Assembly (NCBI GenBank): GCA_021372245.1
Contig: JAJFUV010000264.1
Coordinates: 1-40,964 of the forward strand
Direction of reading: 5' to 3'
Length of the DNA: 40,964 nt
From: Terriglobales bacterium
GTDB lineage: Bacteria > Acidobacteriota > Terriglobia > Bryobacterales > Bryobacteraceae
Notes under the pieces: generated by a model
Seen by the model: the letters and a program-made list of their open reading frames with translations, nothing else
The model's database searches: none
Told to the model about the DNA's origin: nothing
In this document: one piece after another, positions 1 through 7,053 of the stretch
How positions within the stretch are numbered: the stretch's first letter is position 1
Layout: every line of letters starts with the position of its first letter
Program-made: the position numbers and the translations under genes

Positions 1-135
1 GTCGTATAGGTAAGCGCCCTGCGCGCGCACGAACGCGATCTCGGGCTGCGTCGCGCGATTGACCGATACGACGCCTCCCGTGATGTACTTTCGGTTCTTC
101 TCAAAAATGATTGCGGACTTCGGATAGGTTTTCAC
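1..135 (-). CDS. Class III aminotransferase, glutamate-1-semialdehyde aminomutase-like (partial)
   Basis: Only the N-terminal 45 residues are present; the gene runs off the left edge. The GTG start at 135 gives a protein whose first residues fit the opening of glutamate-1-semialdehyde 2,1-aminomutase and related PLP-dependent class III aminotransferases: an F-E-K-N-R-K segment, an I-T-G-G-V turn matching the family's I-P-G-G-V, and a G-A-Y-L-Y-D segment. A TATAAT box lies 11 bases upstream (152 to 147) with no Shine-Dalgarno sequence, so it probably has its own near-leaderless promoter and is not part of the ars operon that ends just before it. Whether it is a true HemL or an amino-acid aminotransferase cannot be decided from this fragment. 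Confidence 0.7.
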   Translation of the reverse strand, partial: MKTYPKSAIIFEKNRKYITGGVVSVNRATQPEIAFVRAQGAYLYD

Positions 136-146
136 GGTCAAAACAA

Positions 147-152
147 ATTATA
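147..152 (-). promoter_or_regulatory. Candidate -10 box for the aminotransferase gene
   Basis: On the minus strand the sequence is a perfect TATAAT, 11 bases before the GTG start at 135. This implies a leader of only a few bases. No convincing -35 element was identified. Confidence 0.45.
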
Positions 153-175
153 GCGAGTCGCGAGGATCTGTTGGA

Positions 176-346
176 TTAGCGAAGCAATGCGTTGAACAGG
201 TAGCCAACCCCAATGATTCCGGCGGTGAGCAGAGCGACGAAAACAGCGAGCAGCGGCAGACGCAGGACTTTACGCAGGATGATCATTTCGGGGAGCGAAA
301 GAGCGGTTACCGCCAGCCAATCGAATACCGCAAAAGGACTGAACAT
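176..346 (-). pseudogene. C-terminal remnant of an ArsP/DUF318-type permease
   Basis: This 56-codon reading frame starts with ATG directly after the TAG stop of the ArsG-like gene, in the same frame. It encodes two hydrophobic segments around a short basic stretch (L-R-K-V-L-R-L) and ends with G-Y-L-F-N-A-L-L-R. From memory this resembles the extreme C-terminus of the roughly 330-residue permeases (PF03773) that often follow arsG. The rest of that permease is absent, so it is most simply the remains of a deleted gene. A small independent membrane peptide is the alternative. No terminator is visible after it. Confidence 0.5.
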
Positions 347-1042
347 CTAATAAAGTGAGACCTCAAAAATGTAGGTCATCGAGTAATAGACACCGACCAC
401 GATGAAGACGATACCGGTTGCTACACGGGCAACCTTTTCAATTCTTCCCAGGTGATTCAGCGCTTTTCCAAGAGACTGCGCACTCCAGCTCATCAGCAAC
501 GCCACGCCGACTACTGGTGCGGCCGTACCGGCGCCGTACACCGCTGGAATCAATAGTTGCGAATCCGCTTTGACGGCCAGCGGAAGCAGGCTCCCAAAGA
601 ACAGAGCCGCCGACACCGGACAGAAGCTCAAAGCAAACAAAAGGCCTAGCGCACCCGCGCCCCACGTTCCCCAGGCCGCCATCCGGTGACTCAGGCGCTC
701 ACTTAGCCGCGATCCGGTAACCGGGAGGCTCAACAGGTCCAGCAGAACCATGCCCGTAAGGATCAACAGCGGCCCCAGCAACTTATTCATGTACGTCTCT
801 AGCGTGTTGGAGATTTGCGGAATAGTGAGCAGGCTTGCTGCCAGCAAACAAGCTAGTGCGGTGTAAGCGATCATACGTCCCAGTGCGTATAAGAATCCCG
901 CCAACACAACGAGGCCCGGACGCGCCATGCGCTGGCTGATGTAAGAGATCGCCGCAACGTTCGTTGCCAGCGGGCAAGGACTGATAGAGGTGAGCACTCC
1001 CAACCAGGCCGCCGAGCCGGCGGCCAAGACAATGGCACCCAT
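347..1042 (-). CDS. arsG: ArsG-family aromatic arsenical efflux permease (CcdA/DsbD-like membrane protein)
   Basis: A 231-residue polytopic membrane protein with about six hydrophobic segments and a DsbD/CcdA-like plan. Two Cys-Pro pairs stand at equivalent places in the two halves, Cys23 (S-P-C-P-L) and Cys141 (S-F-C-P-V). The ArsG family of ArsEFG clusters is known to export trivalent aminoaromatic arsenicals made by reduction of nitroaromatic ones, and the adjacent ArsF-like gene supports this assignment. The ATG at 1042 overlaps the preceding stop by one base (TGATG), so translation is probably coupled; an in-frame extension upstream reads through the arsF region and was rejected. The alternative is a CcdA-like electron carrier feeding the neighbouring thioredoxin-fold proteins. 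Confidence 0.72.
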   Translation of the reverse strand: MGAIVLAAGSAAWLGVLTSISPCPLATNVAAISYISQRMARPGLVVLAGFLYALGRMIAYTALACLLAASLLTIPQISNTLETYMNKLLGPLLILTGMVLLDLLSLPVTGSRLSERLSHRMAAWGTWGAGALGLLFALSFCPVSAALFFGSLLPLAVKADSQLLIPAVYGAGTAAPVVGVALLMSWSAQSLGKALNHLGRIEKVARVATGIVFIVVGVYYSMTYIFEVSLY

Positions 1043-1515
1043 CAGCTTCCCCCGAGCATGGCTCGTACTTCGCGCACCACATACTCCTGAAGAGCGGTTT
1101 TGTTGCCTACCAACTCCCAGGTCTTCTCCAAGACCTTGTAACGGACCTGGCGACCGGCCTTGAACTCGACCAGCACCAGGGACCGGGTGAAGAGCTGATA
1201 GTCCTGGACGAAGTGGCGGTTCTGGGGCAATTGCACATTCACCGGCCGCCATTCAAGAGTCCCCCTCGCCAACTCCGATGCGAATGTCGTAGTGATGGCT
1301 TCGCCCGACTGGGATTCTATACTGCGGCAGGTGGCACAGCGCTGCGTAGCGTGGAAGTAGTAAGCCACAACCCGCCTGCCTCCGGGCCGCGATGTGCCCG
1401 GTTCGGCCGCCTGCACCGGTGTTTCGGCCCTGCGCCCCGGCTTGAACAACAGGAACGCAAGACTCGCCGCCACGAATAGGAGTAACACTCCAGTGAGTGC
1501 TCGTTTGGCCTTCAT
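1042..1515 (-). CDS. arsF: ArsF-like membrane-anchored thioredoxin-fold protein
   Basis: A 157-residue protein with an N-terminal membrane anchor or uncleaved signal (residues about 6-24), a Pro/Gly-rich linker, and a thioredoxin-fold domain bearing a Cys60-x-x-Cys63 motif (C-A-T-C) just after a V-A-Y-Y-F-H strand. The domain matches what I recall of the ArsF family, named as a nitrophenyl-arsenical nitroreductase subunit in ArsEFG systems. The redox site would face the periplasm. It overlaps the DGC gene upstream by four bases (ATGA) and arsG downstream by one, so the three are tightly coupled. The role in nitroarsenical reduction is taken from family knowledge and gene order. Confidence 0.7.
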   Translation of the reverse strand: MKAKRALTGVLLLFVAASLAFLLFKPGRRAETPVQAAEPGTSRPGGRRVVAYYFHATQRCATCRSIESQSGEAITTTFASELARGTLEWRPVNVQLPQNRHFVQDYQLFTRSLVLVEFKAGRQVRYKVLEKTWELVGNKTALQEYVVREVRAMLGGS

Positions 1516-1904
1516 AGTCCACCACTAGCCAGCATTTGCGAGGCCCTGATGACCGCTTCTTCAACCCGCCCCTGGGTCGGTGGAGTCTTGCCCTTTTCCA
1601 TGCCAAGCTCGGCGAGGCGCAGGTGGAGATATTGTTCGATGGCTGCCTGCTGTATGGCTTGCTTGCCGCACTCTGTGGGACAGCCGTCGATCACCAGGAG
1701 CTTGTTTGAGGCTCTAACCTTCTCCGTGATTTCTTCCACACCGGCAGCGAAGCCAATGAGACATGACATCTTTCCGACGCCATCGTTGCGCAGCGTGCGA
1801 GCCGCTCGATCCGCGATCTCGCCAACGTCCGACGCACCCGAACACGAGAGGATGAGCGTCTCACCACCCCCGCAACTACAGCCGTCTTTCGGTCTGATTT
1901 TCAT
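1512..1904 (-). CDS. DGC-domain putative zinc-binding protein
   Basis: A 130-residue protein with the defining D-G-C motif of PF08859 (I-D-G-C-P-T-E-C-G, Cys75 and Cys79). It has further cysteines at 9, 11, 21 and 48, the first two in an N-terminal C-S-C-G-G-G stretch. The family is a putative metal-binding protein of unknown biochemical role, often found in metalloid resistance islands. Its ATG sits 15 bases from the nearest Shine-Dalgarno (AAGGAG, 1925-1920), too far for ordinary initiation. A five-codon reading frame at 1915-1901 lies between and ends in ATGA over this start, so expression may depend on coupling. High cysteine content fits As(III) or metal handling, which is inference. Confidence 0.7.
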   Translation of the reverse strand: MKIRPKDGCSCGGGETLILSCSGASDVGEIADRAARTLRNDGVGKMSCLIGFAAGVEEITEKVRASNKLLVIDGCPTECGKQAIQQAAIEQYLHLRLAELGMEKGKTPPTQGRVEEAVIRASQMLASGGL

Positions 1905-1934
1905 CTGGTCGCCATCAAACTCCTTACCTTGAGA

Positions 1935-2711
1935 TCACGAACCCGGCTCCACGTCCCACACACCCAGCGCCGCACAGACTTCGGCCAGCGCTCCACGCAA
2001 ATGTTTGTAATCGCCTCCAAACACCGGGACGCAGCGTGAAAGCTTGCCGTCTCCCATCCAAAGCTTGGCGGCGAAGGACATGCAGGTCGCCTCCCCGCAG
2101 GCTCCGCAATTGGTTCTGGGCAAGCGCTTGTAGACTTCGAGCATGGGCGGCTTGGCGCGCATTTCGGACGATGGGGTGATCGATGCTCTTCGCGCCCAGA
2201 CCTGGTTCACGCGCCGCCTGAGGTCCTCCAATACACGGCAGGCGTCCACAATGTCGTCGGCCTTTCCGAGAGCGACGCGACGCGGGTAGATGGTCGCCAG
2301 CCGATAGCCTTCCATGAACGTGAGAGTTGGCCCGGCCGGGTTGTAGCAGGCCTGGCGCATTTCCGCGTTCAGATAAGGCAATGCCGGACCGGCGTCGCCC
2401 GACAGATGCGCGATCAGCCGCACCTTGGATTCGTCCGCCATGCAGGGGCCGAAGAACATGATGCTCGCTTCGCCGAAAACGTCTTCAGCGAAGGTCGCAC
2501 GCACTGGCTCTGGACATGCACTGGGCCGATAGTCGGTCCAACCAGCAATAGTGATGCGTGGGGCCGCCTGTTGGATAGCGGACAAGCCCGGCGAATCGGT
2601 CACCAACGCCGGCGCTACGGTTATTGATTGCCCACAAAGACCCGAAGCGGCAAGCAAGGTTCGCGCCTTTTCGAGTTCTCCGGAGTTCGGGAAAACGACG
2701 ACCAGATCCAT
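1935..2711 (-). CDS. [4Fe-4S] cluster protein of the arsenic island
   Basis: A 258-residue soluble protein. Near the C-terminus is a C-x2-C-x4-C-x16-C motif (Cys202, 205, 210, 227) preceded by L-P-R-T-N, which is the PF04060 Fe-S domain known from corrinoid iron-sulfur proteins and RnfB. The first 185 residues match no family I can name with confidence; they contain further cysteines (26, 66, 90, 122, 158). It lies between the thioredoxin-like and DGC genes. A likely role is electron transfer to the redox steps of this island, possibly as a reductase component. No cobalamin-binding site is visible. No strong ribosome binding site precedes the ATG at 2711. Confidence 0.68.
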   Translation of the reverse strand: MDLVVVFPNSGELEKARTLLAASGLCGQSITVAPALVTDSPGLSAIQQAAPRITIAGWTDYRPSACPEPVRATFAEDVFGEASIMFFGPCMADESKVRLIAHLSGDAGPALPYLNAEMRQACYNPAGPTLTFMEGYRLATIYPRRVALGKADDIVDACRVLEDLRRRVNQVWARRASITPSSEMRAKPPMLEVYKRLPRTNCGACGEATCMSFAAKLWMGDGKLSRCVPVFGGDYKHLRGALAEVCAALGVWDVEPGS

Positions 2712-2722
2712 CGGAGCCCGAA

Positions 2723-2965
2723 TCAGACGGCCTTCTGGGCAAGCAGCGTCTTCAATTCAGCGACCGTGGGTACGCGTCCCATTACCACGATCCTGCCGTC
2801 GACCACGACGGCAGGGGTGCGCAGCACGCCAAGCTTGGCGATTTCTATCCACTCGGTGACGTGCTCGATGTCAGCCGCGAGATCCAATTCCGCGCAGGCG
2901 TTGATGACATTCTTCTCCGTGTTCTTGCAGTTTGCACAGCCGGGTCCGGCCACTTGAATCTTCAT
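2723..2965 (-). CDS. Small thioredoxin-like redox protein (MTH895/TM0996 type)
   Basis: An 80-residue thioredoxin/glutaredoxin-fold protein with a Cys10-x-x-Cys13 active site (G-C-A-N-C) close to the N-terminus and a cis-proline segment (R-T-P-A-V-V-V-D-G). The ATG at 2965 was chosen because GGAGGAA precedes it at good spacing; a seven-residue in-frame extension is less likely. In ArsF/ArsG clusters of other bacteria a similar small thioredoxin often comes first and may be the ArsE component, but I am not sure enough to use that name. It probably passes electrons to the ArsF-like protein or to an arsenate or arsenical reductase. Confidence 0.75.
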   Translation of the reverse strand: MKIQVAGPGCANCKNTEKNVINACAELDLAADIEHVTEWIEIAKLGVLRTPAVVVDGRIVVMGRVPTVAELKTLLAQKAV

Positions 2966-3046
2966 ACATTCCTCCACTGATCGCATTTCGTTAGCCGCCT
3001 GATCTCGAAAATGATGTCTCCGATCACGGGCGTAGCCCTCGCATCC

Positions 3047-4141
3047 CTAAGCCACTGCGGAGGCTCCCGGCTCCGGGAACCAGTGCCTCGTCCGGTTGCA
3101 GAAAGAGCAGACTGACAGCATCACGGGTACCTCAATAAGGACACCCACCACCGTCGCCAGCGCGGCTCCCGATCCGGGCCCGAACAGTGCGATCGCGGTT
3201 GCAACCGCAAGTTCAAAGAAGTTGCTCGCCCCTATTAACGCACCTGGCGCTGCCACTGCATGACGAACCCGCAGGAGCCGCATCAGCCCGTAGGTCAGCG
3301 ATGAATTGAAATAGACCTGGACAAGGATGGGGATCGCAATCAGAAGAACATGGAACGGCTTCCCCAGGATGTTGTCGGCCTGGAAAGCGAAGATAAAAAC
3401 CAGCGTCGCCAGCAGCGCAACGACGCTGACGGGTGCGAAACGAGGTAGTAGCTGCTTCTCGAACCAGTCCTTTCCATGCGCCCGAATGAAGTATGTCCGA
3501 AGGACTGTGCCGGTGGTGAGCGGGATCACGATGAAGATGCCAACGGCATACAGCAGCACCACGAAGGGAACCTGCAGCGACGAGGCGCCGCTGACTAGAA
3601 AGCGCACGATCGGCGCAAACAGAAACAGCATGATGAGATCATTCACGGATACCTGAACCAGCGTGTATGCCGGGTCGCCGTCGGTGAGGTAACTCCAAAC
3701 GAAGACCATGGCGGTGCAAGGAGCAGCCGCAAGAATGATGCATCCGGCGATGTATTGGTCGGCATCGGCTGGCGGAATCCAGTGCGCGAACAGGTAGCGG
3801 AACGATAGCCAGGCGATGAACGCCATCGAAAAGGGCTTCACGAGCCAGTTGACGAAAAGCGTAATCAGCAGTCCGCGAGGCCTCTGACCCACCTGGCGGA
3901 TCGAGGCGAAGTCCACCTTCATCATCATAGGGATGATCATCAACCAGATCAGGACCGCGATCGGAATATTAATCTGGCTGCCGGAGCCGAACTCCATCCG
4001 GCGGAGGCTATCAGTCAGGCCAGGCTGCGACCGTCCGAGCAAGACGCCGATGAGCATGCACGCGGCCACCCACGCACTTAGGTACCGCTCGAACAGGTTT
4101 AGCCTTTTCGCAGTGGTCTTTTCCGAAGCAACTTGTGTCAT
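3047..4141 (-). CDS. acr3: ACR3-family arsenite efflux transporter
   Basis: A 364-residue transporter with about ten membrane segments. The conserved cysteine needed for As(III) transport is present (Cys142 in A-A-P-C-T-A-M-V-F-V-W-S), as is the conserved N-F-F-E-L-A-V-A segment of a late helix. ACR3 carriers export As(OH)3 across the inner membrane and in many bacteria can pair with the ArsA ATPase. The ATG at 4141 overlaps the arsA stop by four bases (ATGA), so the two are translated together. A gap of 81 bases without a gene separates it from the thioredoxin-like gene downstream; I saw no terminator there. Confidence 0.95.
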   Translation of the reverse strand: MTQVASEKTTAKRLNLFERYLSAWVAACMLIGVLLGRSQPGLTDSLRRMEFGSGSQINIPIAVLIWLMIIPMMMKVDFASIRQVGQRPRGLLITLFVNWLVKPFSMAFIAWLSFRYLFAHWIPPADADQYIAGCIILAAAPCTAMVFVWSYLTDGDPAYTLVQVSVNDLIMLFLFAPIVRFLVSGASSLQVPFVVLLYAVGIFIVIPLTTGTVLRTYFIRAHGKDWFEKQLLPRFAPVSVVALLATLVFIFAFQADNILGKPFHVLLIAIPILVQVYFNSSLTYGLMRLLRVRHAVAAPGALIGASNFFELAVATAIALFGPGSGAALATVVGVLIEVPVMLSVCSFCNRTRHWFPEPGASAVA

Positions 4142-5934
4142 GGCATTTCTACCTCATCTGACGATGAATTTATCGTTGCCCGCACCAGTCTCCTCAACGC
4201 TTCGGGGCCGACAGGGTCAGTCGGGATCCAGGGGACCAGTGCGATGCGTTCCGACAGTATCATTTCTACCTCCTCGATGAAAGGCGATTCCTGTGCTCCG
4301 CGTTCGATCAACAGGGGGTCAGAAAATCCGTTCCCATTGAAACTCTGATTTATGATCCACGCATAGGGCCTTATGCCGGCTCTTTGCAGGTCGGCCTGAA
4401 GCTTTGCGGCCTCATGGACTGGGGTCGCTTCAGGAAGGGCGACCAAAAGAATGCGCGTGTAGTCCGGATCCCGCAGCTTCGGCATTAATCGCCGCACCGC
4501 TTCCGGCACCTCACTTGCGGTACGCGACACCTCTCTGTGGTAGGCCTCCGCCGCATCCAGCAATAGCAGCGTGTGCCCCGTGGGCGCGGTATCGATTACG
4601 ACAAACTCGGTATCGCCTTCTGCGACCGCCTCTGCAAATGCGCGAAACACAGCGATCTCTTCCGTACATGGAGATCGAAGGTCCTCTTCCAGCAGTGCAA
4701 GCCCCTGCGCATCCAATTCTGGTGCTGCCTTGGCAACAACCTCGGTTGTGTAGTTGCGGATCTCCACCGCCGGGTCTATCCGGCTTACCCGGAGTCCTTT
4801 GACCGACGTCCCAATTGCGGTTTGCACGTGGCCGGCGGGGTCCGTGGTCGTAAGATGGACCGAGTGGCCACGATACGCAAGTTCGACAGCGATGGCCGCG
4901 GCCATCGTGGTCTTTCCCACGCCGCCCTTTCCCATCGTGAGAATCACGCCCTTACCGCTTCGTTCGATGCCGTCGACGAGGCCGGCAAGCGGCGGCTTGC
5001 CGATGGGTCTGGCTGGCTTATCCGCGCAGGCCGTTACAGCCGGGGCTCCATCGAACAACGCCCTGAGTCTGCCTATTCCCATAGGGGCATAGGGAAGAAG
5101 CGGGATGGAGAGGCGGGGTATTCTTGCGAGTTCTTCAGGCATCTGTGCCAGTGCGCTTTCACAACGGCACTGGAGCGCAACAGCAGCCGCGTCGTCACTG
5201 TCGGATGCGTGGAAGATCCCGTTGATGATAAGGATCTGTTTCGCCATGCCGATGGCGTCTAGTTCCCCCCGCGTCCTTTCCGCCTCCGCCAGGGCGGACG
5301 GGTCCGGCCGGGCAACAAGCACCAACGTGGTTGTGGCCCCATCGGTGAGAGCCCGAAGGCTCGCCGCGTAAAGGTCTCTTTGCGTCTGCAACCCGGCAAG
5401 TGGGCCCAGGCACGATGTTCCCGTCGTATTCGTGTCGATGAAACCGGTCCACGCCGCCGGCAGCTTCAGGAGCCGTAACGTGTGTCCCGTTGGCGCTGTA
5501 TCGAAGATCACGTGATCGAAGCTCGCAGTGGCCCTGGGATCGCCAAGCAACTTACTGAACTCGTCAAAGGCCGCAATCTCAACCGTGCATGCCCCTGACA
5601 ACTGCTCCTCCATGCTGGCGACCGCCGTTGCGGGTAGCACGCCCCGGTAAGGCCCGACCACACGCTCGCGGTACGCTGCTGCTGCCGCTTCCGGATCGAC
5701 ATTGAGAGCGAACAAACCTTGCGCATCGGCAACCGCGGTCGGTTCCCCTGATAGCCTCGTGCCGAATACTTCGTCGAGATTGGAGGCGGGATCCGTACTG
5801 ACGACTAGTACACGCTTACCCAGGCTCGAAAGCGCAACCGCCGTTGCGCAAGCGAGAGAGGTCTTGCCAACTCCGCCTTTGCCCGTAAAGAAGAGAATCC
5901 GGGTTGCCCGGTTCAAGAAGGTCGTGAAGATCAT
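4138..5934 (-). CDS. arsA: ArsA arsenite-stimulated ATPase
   Basis: A 598-residue double ATPase, close to the usual 583. Each half has a deviant Walker A motif (G-K-G-G-V-G-K-T, near residues 18-26 and 335-343) and a D-T-A-P-T-G-H-T signature. All three As(III)-binding cysteines of the E. coli protein have counterparts: Cys116, Cys175 and Cys423 (C113, C172, C422 in E. coli), so metalloid activation should be intact. It is the soluble motor that energises the arsenite exporter, here ACR3, with ArsD delivering As(III). The start at 5934 follows arsD by five bases; a longer in-frame extension reads through arsD in the wrong frame and was rejected. Confidence 0.95.
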   Translation of the reverse strand: MIFTTFLNRATRILFFTGKGGVGKTSLACATAVALSSLGKRVLVVSTDPASNLDEVFGTRLSGEPTAVADAQGLFALNVDPEAAAAAYRERVVGPYRGVLPATAVASMEEQLSGACTVEIAAFDEFSKLLGDPRATASFDHVIFDTAPTGHTLRLLKLPAAWTGFIDTNTTGTSCLGPLAGLQTQRDLYAASLRALTDGATTTLVLVARPDPSALAEAERTRGELDAIGMAKQILIINGIFHASDSDDAAAVALQCRCESALAQMPEELARIPRLSIPLLPYAPMGIGRLRALFDGAPAVTACADKPARPIGKPPLAGLVDGIERSGKGVILTMGKGGVGKTTMAAAIAVELAYRGHSVHLTTTDPAGHVQTAIGTSVKGLRVSRIDPAVEIRNYTTEVVAKAAPELDAQGLALLEEDLRSPCTEEIAVFRAFAEAVAEGDTEFVVIDTAPTGHTLLLLDAAEAYHREVSRTASEVPEAVRRLMPKLRDPDYTRILLVALPEATPVHEAAKLQADLQRAGIRPYAWIINQSFNGNGFSDPLLIERGAQESPFIEEVEMILSERIALVPWIPTDPVGPEALRRLVRATINSSSDEVEMP

Positions 5935-5939
5935 CGGCG

Positions 5940-6512
5940 CTATCCGCAACAGCTCTGAACGACCGGCAACGCGGTGGAATCTCCTTCGAGATACCTGTGC
6001 GCCAACTGGAGCATTGCCTCCGCCGGGGTCTCCTTGACACTCTGCGCTGTCTTCACCGCGCGCATCATATCCTCGCGTGAGACGCCAAGCTTCTTTGCCT
6101 GTTGAAAGTGGAACTTGAAGCACGGCTCGCAATTGGCCGCGATAGCGGCGCCAATGGCAACCAGTTCGGCCACCGCGTCGTTGTAAATGGTCGGTGCAGG
6201 TGGTTCGGCATCCACACCGCATAGACGCGCAAGTTCCCCTCGCCCAGGGTAAGATCCTTTGCTGGCAATCCGGCCATCTACCAGGATGAGCGGCAAACAC
6301 CCATTGCCATCCTTTTCCATCGTGGATTTCACCAACTGCTTCGCCACGAACGCCTGCGGTTGTTGGCTTAAGTTGTAGCGCTCCACGTGTACGCCCTTAC
6401 CGGTTAGCCAGTGTAGGTCGGCTGCGAAGCGCGCCAGCGCCGGATCTACGTTCGGACCGCAGACGCCAGTCGAACAGCACATTGGAGGATCAAATACTTC
6501 CACATTAGTCAT
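5940..6512 (-). CDS. arsD: ArsD arsenite chaperone fused to an AhpD-like domain
   Basis: A 190-residue protein. Residues 1-105 are ArsD, with the three As(III)-binding cysteines exactly at 12, 13 and 18 (M-C-C-S-T-G-V-C), as in the R773 protein, so the metallochaperone function towards ArsA looks intact. Residues about 110-175 form an AhpD/carboxymuconolactone decarboxylase-like domain with Cys128-x-x-Cys131-x3-His135, the peroxidase-type redox motif. The protein ends Cys188-Cys189-Gly, a second vicinal pair. The fusion could couple As(III) capture to thiol redox or defence against oxidants, or regenerate oxidised ArsD cysteines. An ArsR-type operator and a GGAG ribosome binding site precede it. 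Confidence 0.9.
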   Translation of the reverse strand: MTNVEVFDPPMCCSTGVCGPNVDPALARFAADLHWLTGKGVHVERYNLSQQPQAFVAKQLVKSTMEKDGNGCLPLILVDGRIASKGSYPGRGELARLCGVDAEPPAPTIYNDAVAELVAIGAAIAANCEPCFKFHFQQAKKLGVSREDMMRAVKTAQSVKETPAEAMLQLAHRYLEGDSTALPVVQSCCG

Positions 6513-6530
6513 GAGGACTTCTCCGTCATT

Positions 6531-6552
6531 CGATTATCGACGATAGGCGATA
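6531..6552. promoter_or_regulatory. Candidate ArsR operator upstream of arsD
   Basis: The segment contains TATCG-A-CGATA as a perfect inverted repeat (6535-6545) and shares the 11-mer ATCGACGATAG (6536-6546) with the operator in front of arsR, in the opposite orientation. It lies 19 bases before the arsD start and after the arsR terminator, so arsDA and the rest of the cluster can be controlled separately from arsR. A GATAAT sequence on the minus strand (6538-6533) overlaps it and could be the -10 box. Confidence 0.6.
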
Positions 6553-6562
6553 CGTGATACAC

Positions 6563-6604
6563 AAAAAAGCGCCCGTGCATTAGATGATGCCCACGAGCGC
6601 TTTT
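6563..6604 (-). terminator. Intrinsic terminator overlapping the 3' end of arsR
   Basis: Read on the minus strand, AAAAGCGCTCGTG (6604-6592) pairs with CACGGGCGCTTTT (6577-6565) across a 14-base loop, with one G-U pair, and runs into six T residues (6568-6563). The arsR stop codon (6582-6580) lies in the loop. It should uncouple arsR from arsD. Confidence 0.82.
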
Positions 6605-6933
6605 AGCCGCCGCAGACCATCAAAATCGATGCAATAACCCACCCGCGACCCCGTTTGCGAACTACGTATCAGGCCGGCCTCCTTCAAAATGCGCAGATGT
6701 TCGGAAACAGTGGATTGTGCCAGTGGCATCTCATCCACGATTTGGCTGCATACTCGCGCTTCCTTCCGCGAAAGCATTCGCAAGATGCGGACTCGCGCGG
6801 GGTGGCCGATCGCCTTGGCGAGTCTGGCTAGCTCCTCATCTGCTTCCGCTCCCTCCAGCGCAGCCAGACAAAGTCCTGGTTGATCCGCGCCTGACTGGCA
6901 GCACACGTCAGAGTTGGATGAGTTGGATGGCAT
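6580..6933 (-). CDS. arsR: ArsR/SmtB-family arsenic-responsive repressor
   Basis: A 117-residue winged helix-turn-helix protein with the family's recognition region ([19 protein letters not shown]). It lacks the E. coli E-L-C-V-C-D-L metal box. A vicinal pair Cys11-Cys12 lies at the N-terminus and Cys62 falls in an early helix; this resembles the Corynebacterium type that binds As(III) with an N-terminal pair from one subunit and a cysteine of the other. It should repress its own promoter and arsDA until arsenite binds. A perfect 7-bp inverted repeat starts three bases before its ATG. It is the first gene of the island and ends in its own terminator. Confidence 0.93.
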   Translation of the reverse strand: MPSNSSNSDVCCQSGADQPGLCLAALEGAEADEELARLAKAIGHPARVRILRMLSRKEARVCSQIVDEMPLAQSTVSEHLRILKEAGLIRSSQTGSRVGYCIDFDGLRRLKALVGII

Positions 6934-6935
6934 AA

Positions 6936-6955
6936 CTATCGTCGATTAACGATAG
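6936..6955. promoter_or_regulatory. ArsR operator at the arsR start
   Basis: CTATCGT (6936-6942) and ACGATAG (6949-6955) form a perfect inverted repeat around a six-base spacer. The repeat lies just before the arsR ATG (6933), where a bound repressor would block both promoter and start. It shares the 11-mer ATCGACGATAG with the site before arsD. Confidence 0.72.
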
Positions 6956-7036
6956 CTCGAAAGCGGCACAGGTGTCAAGTCACGGGTCAAACCACGGTAC
7001 TGGCACATCGAAAGGACGTCTCTCGGCCCCACCGGG

Positions 7037-7042
7037 TATGAT
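7037..7042 (+). promoter_or_regulatory. Candidate -10 box for the TPR protein gene
   Basis: TATGAT lies 11 bases before the ATG at 7054, with no clear -35 element and only a short purine run before the start. A leader of a few bases is implied. Confidence 0.35.
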
Positions 7043-7053
7043 ACGAAACAGGG

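Noticed and set aside
1043..1252. N-terminal extension of the arsG frame
   Set aside because: It overlaps arsF in a different frame and is Gly/Pro/Arg-rich without membrane character.
5935..6300. N-terminal extension of arsA to 6300
   Set aside because: It overlaps arsD in another frame and shows no ArsA-like sequence; the ATG at 5934 opens directly into the first ATPase motif.
6531..6560. CGAT repeats before arsD as a CRISPR or iteron array
   Set aside because: They are too short and irregular; the symmetry fits an ArsR operator.
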